Shown: positions 5,480-7,909 of the stretch, one piece after another | Numbering within the stretch: position 1 is the first letter of the stretch | Layout of the letters: every line of letters begins with the position of its first letter | Source of the DNA: Chloroflexota bacterium | Lineage (GTDB): Bacteria; Chloroflexota; Anaerolineae; Anaerolineales; DRMV01 | Reading direction: 5' to 3' | Assembly (NCBI GenBank): GCA_013153135.1 | Contig: JAADFA010000093.1 | Coordinates: 1-7,909 of the forward strand | DNA: 7,909 bases | Notes under the pieces: generated by a model | Databases searched by the model: none | Seen by the model: the letters and a program-made list of their open reading frames with translations, nothing else | What the model was told of the DNA's origin: nothing | Program-made: the position numbers and the translations under genes

Positions 5480-6955
5480 TCAACTCCTCGTAGTCTCAAG
5501 CTGAGGGGGATGGAGGCGTAGCAGCACTGCCCAACGGCTCGCGTCACGCACTCGCTGGGGATGAGCCGCCCCGCGACCCGGGAGCCAGATAAGCGTCCCG
5601 GTGGCGTCTTCGAGCACAGGCCACAAGCGCCGCGCGGTCGCGTGGACGCGTGCCGCGGCGAGGATATCCGCGACCAAACGCGGCCCGGCCGCGTCCACAG
5701 GCCAAAAGCGATCGCCAGGTTGTGCTCGGCGCAGCGTCCACGGCCGAGGGCTTGCATCTAGGTCGAGCCAAGCTTCCCATGGCCCCAAACCGTGCGCCAG
5801 GGCCTGGCGCGCGCGTGCTGCGGGCACCGGCGAGCCGATAACGAGAGTCCATCCGCCGGGCAAGGCCACACGCGCGGGCGGTGTAAGGGTCTTAGGCACG
5901 GGCTCCGCGGCTGGCCATTGCTCAGTTACAGGCACCTCGCGTCCTCGAAGCACAAACACACCATCTTCACGGCGCAACAGGTAGAGCCCCCGGGCCCACG
6001 GACGAGGCCGCACTGTGGGCTGGTTCAACGCCAGTCGCGCGCGCTGCACCTGGTCCCACGAAGGCGGCAACACGGCAGAGCCCAAAAGATGCTGCCACGC
6101 GCGACGCAACAGCCGCGCCTGCCACGGAGGTGAGAGGGCATCCCACGCGTCGGGATCAAAGCGCACCCAGTTGGGCCGCGCCAAGCGTACAGTCTCGGCC
6201 CAGCGCGCGGCAACAGCCTCGTCCAGCAGCGCGGCATCCGCGGCCAGGGCGCGCGCAGTGCGAGCTAAGGTTTCGCGGATATTTGGATTGGCCTCGGCAA
6301 GCAAGGGAAGCACCCGATGGCGAATCCAATTGCGGCGATAGCGCAAGTCACGGTTGGAGGGGTCCTCTTGTACCGGCAGGCCCAGCGCGTCCGCTACCGC
6401 GCGCGTCCACCCGCGAGGCACATCCAGCAGAGGGCGCACCAAGGGGAGATGGGAGTGCCACCGCGTGGGGACCTGCACCACGGCCATGCCGCGGAGCCCC
6501 TCCAGCCCTGCCCCACGCAGCAAATTGAGCAGCACGGTCTCGGCTTGGTCATCTTGAGTGTGTGCGACCGCGACCGCTTGGGCCTGGTGCGCCTCAGCGA
6601 CGTGAAACAGAAAAGTATATCGCGCCTGACGAGCCGCATCCTCCAGGGATTGGCCCCCGCGACGCTGGGCAGCCACGTCTACCCGTTGCACAACCACGGG
6701 CCAACCCTGGGCTCGGGCCCATTCTGCCACCGCGCGCGCCTGATCCGCGCTTTCAGGGCGCAAGCCATGATCCAAATGGGCGATGATCAGCGAATAGCCC
6801 AACTGGTCCAAGACCCAAGCCAAAACCAAGCTGTCCGCGCCACCAGATACGCCCACCACCAGAGGGACATCTGTGCGCAGAGCCGGCGCTACGTCGGCCA
6901 AGGTGTGTTGAACTCGGGCTTTCAGAGCCTGGGGTGTGGGTCGGGTCGTGGTCAT
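5480..6955 (-). CDS. tilS: tRNA(Ile)-lysidine synthetase
   Basis: The 491-residue enzyme activates C34 of the CAU-anticodon tRNA-Ile with ATP and attaches lysine, making lysidine so that AUA is read as Ile. The N-terminal N-type ATP pyrophosphatase domain has the SGGADS P-loop at 37-42, AHLDHGLR at 59-66, SLEDAARQARY at about 103-113 and AHTQDDQAET at 131-140, followed by LLNLLRGAGLEGLRGM. The EDPSN and YRRNWIRHRVLPLL segments mark the family's tRNA-contacting part. The last ~110 residues, with LRRAQPGDRFWP and the ARRLWPVLED region, fit the TilS C-terminal domain, so this is the long (E. coli-like) architecture. The ATG at 6955 is the only plausible start, but no clear ribosome site precedes it. 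It is divergent from the methyltransferase, with a 62-base gap, and is followed by the DUF47 gene. Confidence 0.95.
   Translation of the reverse strand: MTTTRPTPQALKARVQHTLADVAPALRTDVPLVVGVSGGADSLVLAWVLDQLGYSLIIAHLDHGLRPESADQARAVAEWARAQGWPVVVQRVDVAAQRRGGQSLEDAARQARYTFLFHVAEAHQAQAVAVAHTQDDQAETVLLNLLRGAGLEGLRGMAVVQVPTRWHSHLPLVRPLLDVPRGWTRAVADALGLPVQEDPSNRDLRYRRNWIRHRVLPLLAEANPNIRETLARTARALAADAALLDEAVAARWAETVRLARPNWVRFDPDAWDALSPPWQARLLRRAWQHLLGSAVLPPSWDQVQRARLALNQPTVRPRPWARGLYLLRREDGVFVLRGREVPVTEQWPAAEPVPKTLTPPARVALPGGWTLVIGSPVPAARARQALAHGLGPWEAWLDLDASPRPWTLRRAQPGDRFWPVDAAGPRLVADILAAARVHATARRLWPVLEDATGTLIWLPGRGAAHPQRVRDASRWAVLLRLHPPQLETTRS
5484..5489 (-). promoter_or_regulatory. Ribosome binding site of the DUF47 gene inside tilS
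   Basis: On the minus strand GAGGAG lies 6 bases before the ATG at 5477 and within the last tilS codons. It decides the ATG over the in-frame TTG at 5483 and indicates coupled translation. Confidence 0.75.
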
Positions 6956-6960
6956 CGCGT

Positions 6961-6989
6961 TTGACGCGCCCCAACAAACGGGCTAGACT
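6961..6989 (+). promoter_or_regulatory. Sigma-70-type promoter of the RNA methyltransferase
   Basis: TTGACG (6961-6966) and TAGACT (6984-6989) are separated by exactly 17 bases and match the consensus at 5/6 and 4/6 positions. Transcription would start near 6996, leaving a leader of about 22 bases. It begins 6 bases outside the tilS ATG, so the two divergent promoters must overlap. Confidence 0.6.
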
Positions 6990-7017
6990 AAGTTTATCAC
7001 GCTGCAGGTGAGAGCCC

Positions 7018-7806
7018 ATGCCTATTCGTTCGCGTCACAATCCCAAGATTCGCTGGGTCGCGCGGCTGCTCAAGCAACGCTCAGCGCGACAGCGGGAAGG
7101 GCTAACGGTTATAGAGGGCATTCGTCTAGCCGAGGCCGCGCTGCAGGCCGGCGTGCACCCGCGCTTGGTGCTGGTAGCGGAAGATCTGAGCCCGCGCGGG
7201 CGCGCGGTGGTGGACGCGTGGGCCGCCCAGGGGGTAGAGGTGTGGACGGTCGCGCGGTCGGTCTTCAATGCGCTAAGTGCGACGCAGACGCCGCAGGGCC
7301 TTCTTGCGGTAATACCACGGCAAGGGCCACCCTGGCCAGAGCAGCCGAGCTTCGTGCTGGTGCTGGACGCGATCCAAGACCCGGGCAACATGGGGACGTT
7401 GTTGCGCACGGCCTGGGCCGCGGGCGTCGAGGGCGTATGGGTCGCGCCGGGCAGTGTCGACCCATGGGCGCCTAAGGTGCTACGCGCGGGGATGGGCGCG
7501 CAGTTCCACGTGCCCGTACAGGAGGCCGATTGGGCGCACATTGATGCGGCGACCCACGGGATGGCGCGCTTTCTCGCGGCTGTGCGCGCGGGAAGACCGT
7601 ACGACGAGCTGCCCGGTCGCGAACGGATCGCGCTGGCCCTGAGCAACGAGGCACGCGGCGCGTCAAAAGCGGCTCGCGCGTGGGCAACGGAGGCCGTACA
7701 CATCCCCATGCCCGGCGGCGCGGAATCGCTCAACGTCGCCGTAGCCGGGGGCATCCTGATGTTTGAAGTCGTGCGGCAACGCCGCATGGTAAAAGACCAC
7801 GGATGA
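7018..7806 (+). CDS. SpoU/TrmH-family RNA 2'-O-ribose methyltransferase
   Basis: The 262-residue SPOUT-class enzyme transfers methyl from S-adenosylmethionine to a ribose 2'-OH in rRNA or tRNA. The N-terminal part (HNPKIRWVARLLKQRSARQREGLTVIEGIRLAEAAL) is the substrate-binding domain seen in RlmB/TsnR-like members. The catalytic trefoil-knot domain carries motif 1, LDAIQDPGNMGTLLRTA (Asn124, Arg130), motif 2, LALSNEARGAS (Asn210, Glu211), and motif 3, IPMPGGAESLNVAVAGGILMFE (Ser237, Asn239). AGGTGAGAG at 7006-7014 supports the ATG at 7018. Motif 2 reads SNEARG instead of the more common GNEGxG, a mild variation. The final residues (KDHG and stop) lie inside an intergenic-type repeat, so the end may have been altered. 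The modified nucleotide cannot be named from sequence. Confidence 0.92.
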   Translation: MPIRSRHNPKIRWVARLLKQRSARQREGLTVIEGIRLAEAALQAGVHPRLVLVAEDLSPRGRAVVDAWAAQGVEVWTVARSVFNALSATQTPQGLLAVIPRQGPPWPEQPSFVLVLDAIQDPGNMGTLLRTAWAAGVEGVWVAPGSVDPWAPKVLRAGMGAQFHVPVQEADWAHIDAATHGMARFLAAVRAGRPYDELPGRERIALALSNEARGASKAARAWATEAVHIPMPGGAESLNVAVAGGILMFEVVRQRRMVKDHG

Positions 7807-7815
7807 ACGCGGATG
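7796..7815 (+). repeat. GGATG direct repeat overlapping the methyltransferase stop codon
   Basis: ACGGATG (7798-7804) recurs as GCGGATG (7809-7815) eleven bases later, in the form CACGGATGA then ACGCGGATGG. The TGA stop (7804-7806) lies in the first copy. Similar CACGGATGAAC-type strings occur as dispersed intergenic repeats in other bacterial genomes, from general memory and not checked here. Confidence 0.5.
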
Positions 7816-7878
7816 GTTTGGTGGTTTGAAGGTGGAGGTTTGAAGTTAGAAGTTGGAGGTTGGTGGTTGGAGGTTGGT
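7816..7878 (+). repeat. Degenerate 7-bp tandem repeat array, about nine units
   Basis: In phase from 7816 the sequence divides into nine 7-base units with consensus close to RGTTGGA/T (for example GTTTGGT, GGTTTGA, AGTTGGA, GGTTGGT). There is a higher-order 14-bp period: GGTTTGAAG recurs at 7823 and 7837, and the 14-mer GTTGGAGGTTGGTG is perfectly duplicated at 7852-7865 and 7866-7879. The whole run 7811-7880 has no C on this strand. It has no coding features and lies just after the methyltransferase. Confidence 0.85.
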
Positions 7879-7909
7879 GTCTTGTCCGGCTATAAGTTGA
7901 CACTTGGCT

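Noticed and set aside
6317..6964. A 215-codon plus-strand open frame across the N-terminal half of tilS
   Set aside because: It is antisense to the ATP-binding motifs of TilS and its translation shows no domain, so it is a GC-driven shadow.
6985..7021. A tilS promoter on the minus strand
   Set aside because: Several 3-4/6 matches to TATAAT are present, but none has a recognisable -35 at the right spacing.
7035..7787. A 250-codon open frame antisense to the RNA methyltransferase
   Set aside because: The plus-strand frame carries all three SpoU motifs. The antisense product is a Ser/Arg/Ala-rich string with no recognisable domain, typical of high-GC shadow frames.

Overview
The window is a stretch of ordinary bacterial chromosome with high GC content, densely packed genes and Shine-Dalgarno sites close to the AGGAGGTG ideal. 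Several traits suggest a Chloroflexota (Anaerolineae-like) genome: proline/threonine-rich linkers in an exported cytochrome, an OmpR-type regulator with a degenerate receiver, an Ap4A-phosphorylase-type HIT protein, and a C-free heptamer array at the right edge. This placement is inference from gene style. There is no rRNA or other marker here to prove it.

Layout, left to right. (1) The minus strand at 1-316 holds the N-terminal part of a MoeA-type molybdopterin molybdenumtransferase, cut by the window edge. (2) A divergent control region at 317-428 has back-to-back TATAAT boxes. (3) A plus-strand pair follows: an OmpR/PhoB-like regulator whose receiver has lost its phospho-acceptor Asp, joined by an ATGA stop/start overlap to a HIT-family protein. 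A strong intrinsic terminator whose loop contains the HIT stop codon closes this pair. (4) A plus-strand pair encodes a thiolase (acetyl-CoA acetyltransferase type) and a 3-hydroxyacyl-CoA dehydrogenase. Together they interconvert acetyl-CoA, acetoacetyl-CoA and 3-hydroxybutyryl-CoA. (5) A spacer with two inverted repeats leads to an exported protein with two tandem class I cytochrome c domains. (6) Convergent to it, on the minus strand, is a two-gene unit: tilS (tRNA-Ile lysidine synthetase), then a DUF47/PhoU-like protein starting two bases after the tilS stop. (7) Divergent from tilS, on the plus strand, is a SpoU/TrmH-type RNA 2'-O-methyltransferase with a recognisable promoter. (8) The last ~100 bases hold a GGATG-containing direct repeat that overlaps the methyltransferase stop codon, then about nine tandem 7-bp units inside a 70-base run with no cytosine on the plus strand.

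I see no CRISPR array, tRNA, rRNA, transposase or phage gene, and no clear new multi-gene system. The points most worth following are the regulator with a non-phosphorylatable receiver coupled to a nucleotide-phosphorylase-like HIT protein, the corrected start of that regulator, and the heptamer array. Most genes here are housekeeping or central metabolism.
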